Below are positions 1-7,688 of a stretch of DNA of 64,000 bases, piece after piece; the stretch's first letter is position 1, and every line of letters begins with the position of its first letter. Origin of the DNA: Amycolatopsis thailandensis. GTDB taxonomy: Bacteria > Actinomycetota > Actinomycetes > Mycobacteriales > Pseudonocardiaceae. The notes beneath the pieces were generated by a model. It worked only from the letters and a program-made list of their open reading frames with translations. It searched no databases and had not been told where the DNA came from. Position numbers and translations under genes: made by a program. The stretch is from contig NZ_NMQT01000013.1 of assembly GCF_002234405.1 (NCBI RefSeq), forward strand, positions 1 through 64,000, written 5' to 3'.

Positions 1-14
1 CGACGCTCGTCCGA

Positions 15-49
15 GCCCCTTTCCCTCGGCTCAGCCGAGGGAAAGGGGC
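15..49. terminator. Perfect palindrome downstream of the epimerase gene
   Basis: Arms of 17 bp (15-31 and 33-49) are perfectly complementary around a single base. The hairpin lies 3' of the minus-strand epimerase gene that ends at 66. No T-tract follows, so it would be a U-less actinobacterial terminator or a 3'-end stabiliser. It belongs to the set of long palindromes found after genes throughout this window. Confidence 0.7.
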
Positions 50-65
50 CTTCACGCGCAAAAGG

Positions 66-1178
66 TCAGCAGTAACCCAGGCGAGCGAGAGTGTCGACGA
101 TGATCTCCGACGGGTGGAACTTCTCGACCCACGACTCGCCGCGGCGGTTCTGGTAGGTGTCGAGGAAGTTCTGCAGCTTGTCCCCGCGCATCTCGGTCAG
201 CACGACGGTCTCGCCGAGGTGCTGCGGCGTCTCGGTGCGCTCGCGGTGCACGGCGCACGGCAGGCCGAGGTAGTAGCACTCGGCCGAGAGGCCGCCCGAG
301 TCGGTGACGACGTACTCCGCGCGCGCGACCAGCGGCAGGAACTTCAGGTACCGCATCTTCGGCTGGATGATGAAGTTCTTCTCGTCGAAGAGGTTCGCCA
401 GGCCCAGCGCGCGGATCTTCTCGCGCTCGGGCGCGCCCGCCATGTAGAGGATCGGCATCTGCTTGCTCTGCTCGCGCAGGATCTCCAGCGCCTCGCGGTA
501 CTTGTCCGCGCGCGAGACCAGCTCGAAGCGGTGCAGGGTGGCGAGGCCGAACTTCTCCGGCAGGCCCTCGATGTCGAGCGGGCCGTTGATGGCCAGCCGC
601 ATCGCGTCGATCGCGGTGTTCGCCTCGGTGTCGACGACGACGCCGCGGGCGTTGCGGAGGTTGTTCACCTCACGCGCGCTCGGCGCGAAGTGCATGTCGA
701 CGATCTTCGCGGCGATCTTCCGGTTCAGCTCTTCCGGCAGCGGCGACATGATGCTGCCCGACCGCGCACCCGCCTCGACGTGCCCGACCCGCGACTTGAG
801 GATCCGCTTCCCGATGAGCGAGCCGTACGGCGTGGTGAAGGTGTCGCCGTGCACCAGCACCAGCGGCGGGCGCCCGTCCTCGACCAGCGCGGCCTTCAGT
901 TCGGCCCGGCGGCTCCACGCGGTCCGCAGCACCTGCGCGGCCCAGCCCGGCACCTGCGCGGGCGACTCCAGGTTGTGCGCCTTCTCCTTCGGCACGAGCC
1001 AGACGTCGGGCTCCGGGAGGTTCAGGTCGGCGAGAACGTCCGAGACCTCGTCGACGTGCTGCGCGGTGAACCAGATCTTCGGCCGGACCCCGCGTTCGAG
1101 GATGCCGTGGTAGACCGGCGCGATTTTGATCAGTTCCGCCGTGGTGCCGAGAATGAAGGAAATCACCGGAAGAGCCAT
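66..1178 (-). CDS. UDP-N-acetylglucosamine 2-epimerase family protein
   Basis: The 370-residue protein resembles non-hydrolysing UDP-GlcNAc 2-epimerases (WecB type), which interconvert UDP-GlcNAc and UDP-ManNAc in the cytoplasm for envelope polysaccharides. Visible family motifs are LVHGDTFTT near residue 108, GHVEAGARSG near 132, LPEELNR near 147 and TDSGGLSAE near 292. These form the two Rossmann lobes and the nucleotide-sugar pocket. The length is normal. It is divergent from the glycosyltransferase at 1240, with about 60 bp between the starts, and heads an envelope-glycan cluster. The exact sugar substrate cannot be read from the sequence. Confidence 0.85.
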   Translation of the reverse strand: MALPVISFILGTTAELIKIAPVYHGILERGVRPKIWFTAQHVDEVSDVLADLNLPEPDVWLVPKEKAHNLESPAQVPGWAAQVLRTAWSRRAELKAALVEDGRPPLVLVHGDTFTTPYGSLIGKRILKSRVGHVEAGARSGSIMSPLPEELNRKIAAKIVDMHFAPSAREVNNLRNARGVVVDTEANTAIDAMRLAINGPLDIEGLPEKFGLATLHRFELVSRADKYREALEILREQSKQMPILYMAGAPEREKIRALGLANLFDEKNFIIQPKMRYLKFLPLVARAEYVVTDSGGLSAECYYLGLPCAVHRERTETPQHLGETVVLTEMRGDKLQNFLDTYQNRRGESWVEKFHPSEIIVDTLARLGYC

Positions 1179-1226
1179 TCTGTCGGGGTCTGCGGTGCCC
1201 GAAGGATACTGGTGGGCCGCGCAAGG

Positions 1227-1232
1227 TAGCCT
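1227..1232 (+). promoter_or_regulatory. -10 hexamer of a leaderless promoter (GT2 gene)
   Basis: TAGCCT lies 7 nt before the GTG at 1240. This spacing recurs in at least 17 other genes here and favours 1240 over an in-frame start further upstream. Confidence 0.6.
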
Positions 1233-1239
1233 CGCCGGG

Positions 1240-2256
1240 GTGAGTGCGAATTCGCTCCTCCCGGCCCTGTCCGTCGTGATCCCGGTCTACAACGAGCAGA
1301 ACTGGATCGACCGCAGTGTGGGCGCGCTGATCGCGTCGGCACAGGCGGCGAACTGGCCGGTCGAGGTCGTCGTGGTCGACGACGGCAGCACCGACGGCAC
1401 CGGCGACAAGCTCACCAGGCTGCAGGAGCTCTACGGCATCACCGTCCTTTCCCAGCCGAACAGCGGCCGGTTCGAGGCCCGCCGGGCGGGGATCGCGAAG
1501 GCCTCCGGGCGGCAGATCCTCCTGCTCGACAGCCGCGTGATCGTGGACACCGGCTCGCTCACCTTCCTGCGCGACCAGCTCGTCGACCACCCCGAGCGCA
1601 CGGTGTGGAACGGTCACATCAACGTCGCGTCCGAACACAATCCGTATGCGGGATTCATGGCGGGACTGGTCAAGATCCCGTGGCGCCGTTATTGCGCGAA
1701 CCCGAGATTGATGTCGTTCGGTATCGAGGAGTTCGACGTCTTCCCCAAAGGAACCGGATTCTTTTCCGCGCCGAAGGACGTTCTCGAGGATTCCTCGAAC
1801 GCGTTCGAGTCGCTCTTCGAAGACGTCCGTTTCGCCAGTGACGACACGGGTGTTCTGCGCTGGATCGCCGAACGGCACCGGATCTTCCTGGCCCCGGAGT
1901 TCTCCGCGACTTACCACGGCCGCGATTCCTTCAAGAAGTTCATCGGGCAGTCGTATTTCCGCGGCACCACGTTCGTCGATTCGTATCTCGCGTCGCCCGG
2001 CCCCGCGCGCAACGGCCTGTTCGCCGCGATGGCCGTCGGGGTGCTCGGGCTCGGTGTCGCCGCGAAGCGCCCGAAGACCGCCGTCGCACTGGCCGCCGCC
2101 GGTTCGACGGCCGCCGGGTTCGCGGTGACGAAGTTCGGCGCGACCAAGGCCGAGGCCAAGGCCGTCGCCCAGCTCACGCCGGTGTTCGCCGCCGGGTTCG
2201 GGGCCGGGGCGATCCGCGGCCTCTTCATGGCGCTGCGGTCCCGGCGCAAACGATGA
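1240..2256 (+). CDS. Glycosyltransferase family 2
   Basis: The protein has 338 residues when started at GTG 1240. An earlier in-frame start at 1126 would overlap the divergent epimerase and add a non-conserved tail. The GT-A fold opens with LSVVIPVYNEQ near residue 10 and carries VVDDGSTDGTGD near residue 45, the nucleotide-sugar binding signature. The C-terminal about 70 residues are hydrophobic and alanine-rich, consistent with membrane association. It probably adds a sugar to a lipid-linked glycan on the cytoplasmic face. Its stop overlaps the next start (ATGA at 2253), so it is translationally coupled to the flippase-like protein. Confidence 0.88.
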   Translation: MSANSLLPALSVVIPVYNEQNWIDRSVGALIASAQAANWPVEVVVVDDGSTDGTGDKLTRLQELYGITVLSQPNSGRFEARRAGIAKASGRQILLLDSRVIVDTGSLTFLRDQLVDHPERTVWNGHINVASEHNPYAGFMAGLVKIPWRRYCANPRLMSFGIEEFDVFPKGTGFFSAPKDVLEDSSNAFESLFEDVRFASDDTGVLRWIAERHRIFLAPEFSATYHGRDSFKKFIGQSYFRGTTFVDSYLASPGPARNGLFAAMAVGVLGLGVAAKRPKTAVALAAAGSTAAGFAVTKFGATKAEAKAVAQLTPVFAAGFGAGAIRGLFMALRSRRKR

Positions 2257-3551
2257 GCAACGCGGTGAGCGACGAAAAACTGGCCAAGAGCACCGGGAAG
2301 TCCGCCGGCCGCATCGGCGTCTACCTGCTGATCGCGATCGCGCTGGGCTACGCGCTGACCGTGGTCTGGGGCCGGACGCTGTCCAAGGCCGACAACGCTG
2401 TCCTGCTGTCCTTCTGGGGCATGCTGATGGGGCTGGGCGCCGCCCTGTCCCCGCTCGAACAGGAGATCTCGCGCCAGTCCGCGCACGCCGCGCTCGACGG
2501 CCGCAAGGCCGGGCGACCGGCCGTGATCGCCTTCGTCACCAGCGCGATCGCCGTGGTGGTCGTCGCACTGATCACGCTCATCCCGCCGGTGACCGAGAAG
2601 GTCTACGGCGGACAGTTCGCGCTCGCCGTGATCGTGCTGGCCGGCGGGGTTTCGTTCGCCTTCCAGTTCGCCGCGCGCGGTCTGCTCATCGGCCAGGACC
2701 ACGTCCGGTCCTACTCGTGGCTGATCCTGGTCGAGGCCGCGGTGCGGATCCTCGTGGTCGCCGCGCTGGTGGTCGCCGGGCTCACCCAGCTGTACTGGTT
2801 CGCCGTCGCCGCCGCGACCGGCTCGTTCGCCTGGCTGCTGTTCGCCCGCGGCGCGGCCCGGCTGGTCGACCCCGAGCTGGACGCCGACGAGCCCGCGAAG
2901 CCGATCGTGACGAACATGCTGATGCTGCTGGCGGGCGCCGGGCTCACCGCGAGCGTCATCACCGGCTATCCGGCGCTGGTCAGCCTGCTCGCGCCCGGCG
3001 GCGACAAGGACGCGCTCGGCGTGCTCTTCCTCGCCCTGTTCGTGGCGAGGACCCCGCTCACGCTGATGGCGCCGGTCCAGGCCCTCGCGGTCCCGACCGT
3101 GGTGCGCCTGTCCAGCACCGAGGAGGGCAAGCACCGGCTGCGCAGGCTGCTCGCGCTCGGCTCCGTGGGCGCGCTGGCGCTCGCGGCCCTCGGCGCGCTG
3201 ATCGGCTGGCTGATCGGCCCGTGGGTGGTGCGCCTCGTCTACGGCGCGAAGAACGATCCCCAGGCCTGGTGGATGGCCGGGCTGGTCTGGTCGTCGGTGC
3301 TGCTGGCCGCGATGCAGCTGCTCGCCGCCGTCCTCGTCGCGCAGGCCAAGGCCAAGAAGGTGCTGATCACCTGGGCCGCCGTCGTCGTCGCGACCGCGCT
3401 GGTCCTGCTGTTCTTCCCCGGTGACACCGTCGTGCGCGCCGTCGTCGGGCTCGCCGCCGGTCCGACGGTCGGACTGCTGGTCGTCATGGGTTTCGTGGTG
3501 AGGGGCACGCCGGAGACGGGCAACCCGAAGCCGTCCGAAACGTCTCGATAG
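2253..3551 (+). CDS. Polysaccharide flippase-like polytopic membrane protein
   Basis: The 432-residue protein has about 12 hydrophobic segments and a short charged N-terminus of about 17 residues. Its pattern (TM pairs, SPLEQEISRQ near residue 69 and a long hydrophobic C-terminal half) fits the MOP/polysaccharide transporter superfamily, which flips lipid-linked sugars across the membrane. It is coupled by a 4-bp overlap to the GT2 gene and followed by another envelope-glycan membrane protein. The family assignment rests on topology and context, and no catalytic motif is available. Confidence 0.65.
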   Translation: MSNAVSDEKLAKSTGKSAGRIGVYLLIAIALGYALTVVWGRTLSKADNAVLLSFWGMLMGLGAALSPLEQEISRQSAHAALDGRKAGRPAVIAFVTSAIAVVVVALITLIPPVTEKVYGGQFALAVIVLAGGVSFAFQFAARGLLIGQDHVRSYSWLILVEAAVRILVVAALVVAGLTQLYWFAVAAATGSFAWLLFARGAARLVDPELDADEPAKPIVTNMLMLLAGAGLTASVITGYPALVSLLAPGGDKDALGVLFLALFVARTPLTLMAPVQALAVPTVVRLSSTEEGKHRLRRLLALGSVGALALAALGALIGWLIGPWVVRLVYGAKNDPQAWWMAGLVWSSVLLAAMQLLAAVLVAQAKAKKVLITWAAVVVATALVLLFFPGDTVVRAVVGLAAGPTVGLLVVMGFVVRGTPETGNPKPSETSR

Positions 3552-3613
3552 TGTGGCCGCGCCACGAACGGGTTGGCGTTATTGACGCCGAATAGGGTTG
3601 GACAGCGAATTCG

Positions 3614-5593
3614 ATGAACGTTCTTTTGGTGTTGCTGGCGTTCTGGCTGCCGGGTCTCGTCTTCGGCGCCGCGATCAGGCTGCGCGGCTGGACCCTCGCC
3701 GCCGCGGCCCCGCTGCTGACCTTCGGCCTCGTCGCCATCGGCATCCCGATCCTCGGCCGGTTCGGCATCCGCTGGACCATGCTGAACGTCGGCCTGTGGG
3801 TGCTGCTGCTGTCCGTGATCGGCTTCGCGCTCTCGTTCCTCGTCCTCCGCTTCACCGCGAAGCGGCACGCGGACTGGGCCGAGGACGAAGACGACGACGA
3901 GACGAAGCGCTCCCTGCGCGACCACCTGCTGATCGGCGCAGGTGTCGTGGTCGGCCTCGGCGTCGGCACGGTGACCTTCCTGCGCGGTTCGCACAGCCTC
4001 GAGAACGTCCAGCAGGGCTGGGACGCCCCGTTCCACGGCAACCTGGTGCGCTGGATCGCCGAGCACGGCGACGCGCGCGCGTCGACCGTCGGCACCATCG
4101 CGAACCTGCCGAACCAGACCGACTACTTCTACCCGGACACCTACCACGCGCTGCTCGCCCTGGTCTTCGGCAAGGGCGGCCTGACGATGATGCCGACGCT
4201 GAACCTGGCGGCGCTCATGGTCGTGCTGACCGTCCCGGTCGGCGTCGCGGCGATGTGCCGCGCCTGGCGCATGCCGGTCCTCGCGACCGCCGCCGCCGCG
4301 GCCGTGTCCACCTGGTTCACCGCGTTCCCATACGACTCGCTGTGGCGCGGCCCGCTCTGGCCGTACGTCGCCGGGGTGGCGCTCGTGCCCGCGATGCTCG
4401 CGCTCGCCCGCCTGCTGCTCAAGCCGAACGGCGTCGCCGGGCCGATCGCGATCGGCGTCGGCGTCGCCGGGTTGGCGGGCCTGCACACCAGCCTGATCTT
4501 CGTGATCATGGTCTATTTCCTGCTGATCCTGCTCGCGGTGCTGTTCCGCTTCGAGAAGATCGACTGGCGCCGGAGCGCCGCTTCGCTGGTGGCCACGGTC
4601 GTGATGGCCGTCGTGCTCGGCGTGCCGCAGGTCCTGCCGGCGCTCTACAACGCGGGCGGCGTGACCAGCGCGTTCTGGGCTTCGGAGACCAGCGTGTCCG
4701 GCGCGCTCGGGCAGACCATCACCTTCTCGCCGATGGCGTCGTTCCCGCAGTGGTGGATCGGCATCCCGGCGATCATCGGGGTGTTCTTCCTGGTCAAGCA
4801 CCGCCGGATGCTCTGGATGGTCGGCGCGTACGTCGTCCTCGGCGGCCTGTTCGCCGCGACGATCTCGCTGGAGACGCCGCTCATCCACACCCTGACCGGG
4901 GTGTTCTACAACGACCACTGGCGGATCGGCGCGCTCGTGCCGCTGGCGGGCGCCGTCGCGTTCGGCGAGTTCGTGCACACCGCGTCGGGCAAGTTCGCCG
5001 AGAAGATCGGCGAGCGCAAACCGAACCTGAACCCGTTCACCGCCGCCATCGCGGGCGCGCTGGTGATCGGCCTGGTGGTCGCGGTGCTGAGCCGAGGCGG
5101 CTACATCGGCCGCAACTCCGCGCGGCTCGCGATGAACTACGGTCCGGACGGCCCCTCGGTCAGCAAGGGCGAGGAAGAGGCCTACGCGTGGCTCGGGAAG
5201 CACGTCGTGCCGGGTGAGCGCGTCATGAACGACAAGGCCGACGGCTCGGTGTGGCTGTACGCCCTTTCTGGCGCCCAGCCGGTCGAGTGGACGAACTACG
5301 GCGCCGAGTTCACCACCAAGGCGGGCTGGCTCAGCGTCTTCCTGAACGACCTCAACCGGGACCCGCGCGTGCGCGAGGCGCTCACCGACCTCAAGGTGCG
5401 CTACGTGCTCGTCGGCAAGGGCAAGGTGGCCCCCAACGCGCAGTCCGCGGTGGGCCTCCAGCGCCTCGACATCACTCCGGGTTTCAAGCGCGTTTTCCAC
5501 AACCTCGACGCGTCTGTCTACGAAATCGAAGGTCAGCAAGGTGTGGTCGCCGCCGGCGCCACCACCGGGTCCGACACCGCTCACGGCCAGTAA
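3614..5593 (+). CDS. Large membrane protein, DUF6541-like (possible GT-C glycosyltransferase)
   Basis: The 659-residue protein has about 12-14 TM segments over residues 1-510 and a soluble C-terminal domain of about 120 residues that would face outward. The first large loop has acidic and aromatic residues (GWDAPFHGNLVRW near 136, DYFYPDTYHALL near 170), as in GT-C enzymes that use polyprenyl-phosphate sugars. I recognise it as similar to the actinobacterial DUF6541 family, but the activity is inferred. The 62-bp gap before it holds two small hairpins (3553-3565 and 3575-3589) and a possible -10 (TAGGGT at 3593). It ends 17 bp before a GT2 that could supply its lipid-sugar donor. Confidence 0.7.
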   Translation: MNVLLVLLAFWLPGLVFGAAIRLRGWTLAAAAPLLTFGLVAIGIPILGRFGIRWTMLNVGLWVLLLSVIGFALSFLVLRFTAKRHADWAEDEDDDETKRSLRDHLLIGAGVVVGLGVGTVTFLRGSHSLENVQQGWDAPFHGNLVRWIAEHGDARASTVGTIANLPNQTDYFYPDTYHALLALVFGKGGLTMMPTLNLAALMVVLTVPVGVAAMCRAWRMPVLATAAAAAVSTWFTAFPYDSLWRGPLWPYVAGVALVPAMLALARLLLKPNGVAGPIAIGVGVAGLAGLHTSLIFVIMVYFLLILLAVLFRFEKIDWRRSAASLVATVVMAVVLGVPQVLPALYNAGGVTSAFWASETSVSGALGQTITFSPMASFPQWWIGIPAIIGVFFLVKHRRMLWMVGAYVVLGGLFAATISLETPLIHTLTGVFYNDHWRIGALVPLAGAVAFGEFVHTASGKFAEKIGERKPNLNPFTAAIAGALVIGLVVAVLSRGGYIGRNSARLAMNYGPDGPSVSKGEEEAYAWLGKHVVPGERVMNDKADGSVWLYALSGAQPVEWTNYGAEFTTKAGWLSVFLNDLNRDPRVREALTDLKVRYVLVGKGKVAPNAQSAVGLQRLDITPGFKRVFHNLDASVYEIEGQQGVVAAGATTGSDTAHGQ

Positions 5594-5610
5594 GAAGATA
5601 GAGTGATCCA

Positions 5611-6354
5611 GTGTCCAGTACGTCCGTGACCACCCGTCGAGTGCTCATCGTGATGCCTGCTTTGAACGAGCAGGCCAGCGTCGGCGCGGTCATTTCCCAG
5701 GTCAAGCAGTCCTTGCCGGGCATGGACGTGCTGGTGGTCGACGACGGTTCGTCCGACGACACGGCCAAGCTCGCCCGCGCGGCTGGCGCGGAGGTGGCCC
5801 GCCTGTCGGTGAACCTCGGCGTCGGCGGGGCGATGCGCACCGGCTTCCGGTACGCGGCCGCCCGCGGCTACGACGTCGTCGTCCAGGTGGACGCGGATGG
5901 CCAGCACGATCCCGACGAGGTCGCCGCGCTGTTGGACGCGCTCGACGACGCCGACATCGCGATCGGCTCGCGTTTCGCGGGCAAGGGCGCGTACAAGGCG
6001 AGCGGCCCGCGGAAATACGCGATGGTCGTGCTCTCGTTCGTTTTCTCCCGGCTCGGGAAGACCAAGCTCACCGACGTGACCTCCGGGTTCAAGGCGATGG
6101 GCCCGCGCGCGATCAAAATGTTCGCCGCGTACTACCCGGCCGAATACCTCGGCGACACGGTCGAATCGCTGGTGATGGCGATCCGCGCCGAACTGAAGAT
6201 CAAGGAAATCCCGGTGATCATGCGGGAACGGGCCGGTGGCACACCGAGCCATTCCCCGGTGAAATCGGCCGTCTACCTCGGCCGCGCCGGACTCGCCCTG
6301 CTGCTGGCGCTGGTGCGCCGCCGCCCCGCGGTCGACTCGTCGGATTCGGCGTAA
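5611..6354 (+). CDS. Glycosyltransferase family 2, polyprenyl-phosphate sugar synthase type
   Basis: The 247-residue protein resembles DPM1/GtrB-like enzymes, which transfer a hexose from a nucleotide sugar to polyprenyl phosphate. It shows VMPALNEQ near residue 14, VVDDGSSDDT near 43, a NLGVGGAMRTGF loop near 69 and the metal-binding DADGQHDP near 94. The start is GTG at 5611, 17 bp after the DUF6541-like gene. There is no TM extension apart from a short hydrophobic patch near the C-terminus, so it is probably peripheral. With its neighbours it forms a lipid-linked sugar donor module. Confidence 0.88.
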   Translation: MSSTSVTTRRVLIVMPALNEQASVGAVISQVKQSLPGMDVLVVDDGSSDDTAKLARAAGAEVARLSVNLGVGGAMRTGFRYAAARGYDVVVQVDADGQHDPDEVAALLDALDDADIAIGSRFAGKGAYKASGPRKYAMVVLSFVFSRLGKTKLTDVTSGFKAMGPRAIKMFAAYYPAEYLGDTVESLVMAIRAELKIKEIPVIMRERAGGTPSHSPVKSAVYLGRAGLALLLALVRRRPAVDSSDSA

Positions 6355-6366
6355 AAGGAGCTGATT

Positions 6367-6804
6367 ATGGCTGGCTGGCGCATTCTCAGCATCGTCGTCG
6401 CCTGTCTGGTGCTGTTCGTCGTCCTCGAGATGATGCGACGACGGAAACTGCGGGAAAAGTACGCGGGTGTTTGGCTCGTCCTCGCCATCGGCGTGGTGGT
6501 GCTCGCCCTCGTTCCGCAGGCCGCCGACTTCCTGGCGCGAGTAACCGGCGTGCAAACGCCGTCGAACTTCGTATTCCTCTTGGCCGGTGTCGTTCTCGCA
6601 CTGGTCGCCTTGCATCTGTCGACCGAGGTCGGACACCTCGAAGAAGAGGTCCGGACCTCCGTCGAAGAGATCGCGCTGCTCCGTTGCGAACTCGCCGACG
6701 CCCAGCGTGACCTGGAAGAACGCGTCGCCGCGCTCGAAGCCCGGACGGCCACGCCCGACAACGTCAAAGGGCTCCCCGAAGTGAGCCCCGCACGCGCACG
6801 CTGA
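6367..6804 (+). CDS. DUF2304 domain membrane protein
   Basis: The 145-residue protein has three predicted TM helices (about residues 5-22, 36-52 and 65-83) and a charged coiled-coil tail (EEVRTSVEEIALLR region). This is the DUF2304 layout, commonly encoded beside GT2 polyprenyl-sugar synthases. A strong AAAAGGAG ribosome site precedes ATG 6367, 12 bp after the GT2. It may scaffold or modulate the glycosyltransferase, but the role is unproven. Its stop (6802-6804) overlaps the possible start of the next gene. Confidence 0.8.
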   Translation: MAGWRILSIVVACLVLFVVLEMMRRRKLREKYAGVWLVLAIGVVVLALVPQAADFLARVTGVQTPSNFVFLLAGVVLALVALHLSTEVGHLEEEVRTSVEEIALLRCELADAQRDLEERVAALEARTATPDNVKGLPEVSPARAR

Positions 6805-7349
6805 TCGACGCGCTCCTGGCGGCCCCGCCGAAGCTGGGGGCCGTCCGCGTCCTCGCCGTCGACGGGCCTTCAGGCTCCGGAAAATCCACGCTGGCGGGGA
6901 AGATCGTGGCCGGACTCGCCGGTCGCGACGTCGCGGTCGCGCTGGTCAGCACCGACGAGTTCGCGACCTGGGACGAGCCCGTTTCCTGGTGGCCACGGCT
7001 CGAAACCGGTGTCCTGGCACCGCTGTGCGCGGGCAGGACCGGCCGCTATCGCCGCGTTGACTGGTCCACCGGTGTCCCGTCGCCCGGCGAAGAAGTCGAG
7101 ATCCCGGTCCCGGAAGTCCTGGTCCTGGAAGGCGTTTCCAGTGGCAGGGCGCGGATGCGGCCGTCGTTGTCCCTGCTGACCTGGTTGGACGGTGGGACCG
7201 AAGCCGAACGCCTCGACCGCGCCGCCGGGCGGGACGGCGAGGAGTCCCGGGCGGACCTGCGGCGCTGGCAGCTGTTCGAACGAGGCTGGTTCACCGTGGA
7301 CGGCACCAAGGCCGCCGCGGATTCCGTGGTCTCGTCTCGTGAGTGGTAA
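6801..7349 (+). CDS. P-loop nucleoside kinase-like protein, start unresolved
   Basis: The frame encodes VDGPSGSGKST (Walker A, 6858-6890) followed by a uridine-kinase-like body of about 160 residues. The only GTG in frame (6906) lies after the P-loop and would give a non-functional protein. Reading upstream to the first in-frame stop (6708) I find no ATG, GTG or TTG. The sole candidate is CTG 6801, which overlaps the preceding TGA. GTG 6781 is in another frame; losing one GC dinucleotide from the CGCGC stretch would bring it into frame. The 3' end, including the stop, lies inside a palindrome. Confidence 0.65.
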   Translation: MIDALLAAPPKLGAVRVLAVDGPSGSGKSTLAGKIVAGLAGRDVAVALVSTDEFATWDEPVSWWPRLETGVLAPLCAGRTGRYRRVDWSTGVPSPGEEVEIPVPEVLVLEGVSSGRARMRPSLSLLTWLDGGTEAERLDRAAGRDGEESRADLRRWQLFERGWFTVDGTKAAADSVVSSREW

Positions 7350-7384
7350 GGACGGTTCTAACCGTCCTTACCACTCACGAGACG
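7333..7384. repeat. Perfect 25-bp-arm palindrome containing the kinase stop codon
   Basis: Arms 7333-7357 and 7360-7384 are exactly complementary with a 2-nt loop. The kinase stop TAA (7347-7349) lies in the left arm, so the last residues (SSREW) are encoded by the hairpin. The core GTGAGTGGTAAGGACGG recurs in weaker form elsewhere in the window (for example TCGTGAGTGG at 57576). It probably acts as a terminator. Confidence 0.85.
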
Positions 7385-7432
7385 CGCCTTGAACCCCTCG
7401 GATGTCCACTTCTGTCAGTGATCCAATGAGCC

Positions 7433-7510
7433 TAGTGGTGGACACCCATTTGAGTTAGTGGACCGGCACTCTGTGCGTTAGTGGACCGGAATTGATTACA
7501 CTAAGTGCGG
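7433..7510 (+). promoter_or_regulatory. Direct-repeat array upstream of the peptide ABC operon, 23-bp period
   Basis: TAGTGG occurs at 7433, 7456 and 7479, exactly 23 bp apart, followed by a degenerate TAAGTG at 7502. The second and third copies extend to TAGTGGACCGG. TAAGTGCGG is repeated at 7572. About two helical turns separate the copies, so bound proteins would line up on one face of the DNA. The array occupies the otherwise gene-free 7385-7688 interval and probably binds a regulator of the importer. Confidence 0.6.
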
Positions 7511-7688
7511 AATTGTGGACACTTTGCGGTCGTATTGGCCTTCGTGTAGCGCGATCGTAACCTCGCGTGCTTAAGTGCGGGCTGAGTTCCCGCTAGTGTC
7601 GGCGAGCACACCGATCGTCCGCGGAGTTCGAGTTTTCGACCGACGCCGACGGTGCCTAAACACCGAAATTCTCCTCAAGGGGTGCCAG

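Noticed and set aside
3239..5584. Very long open frame on the minus strand opposite the DUF6541-like gene
   Set aside because: Composition is Arg/His/Asp-rich without domains. It is the third-position GC shadow of the real plus-strand membrane protein.
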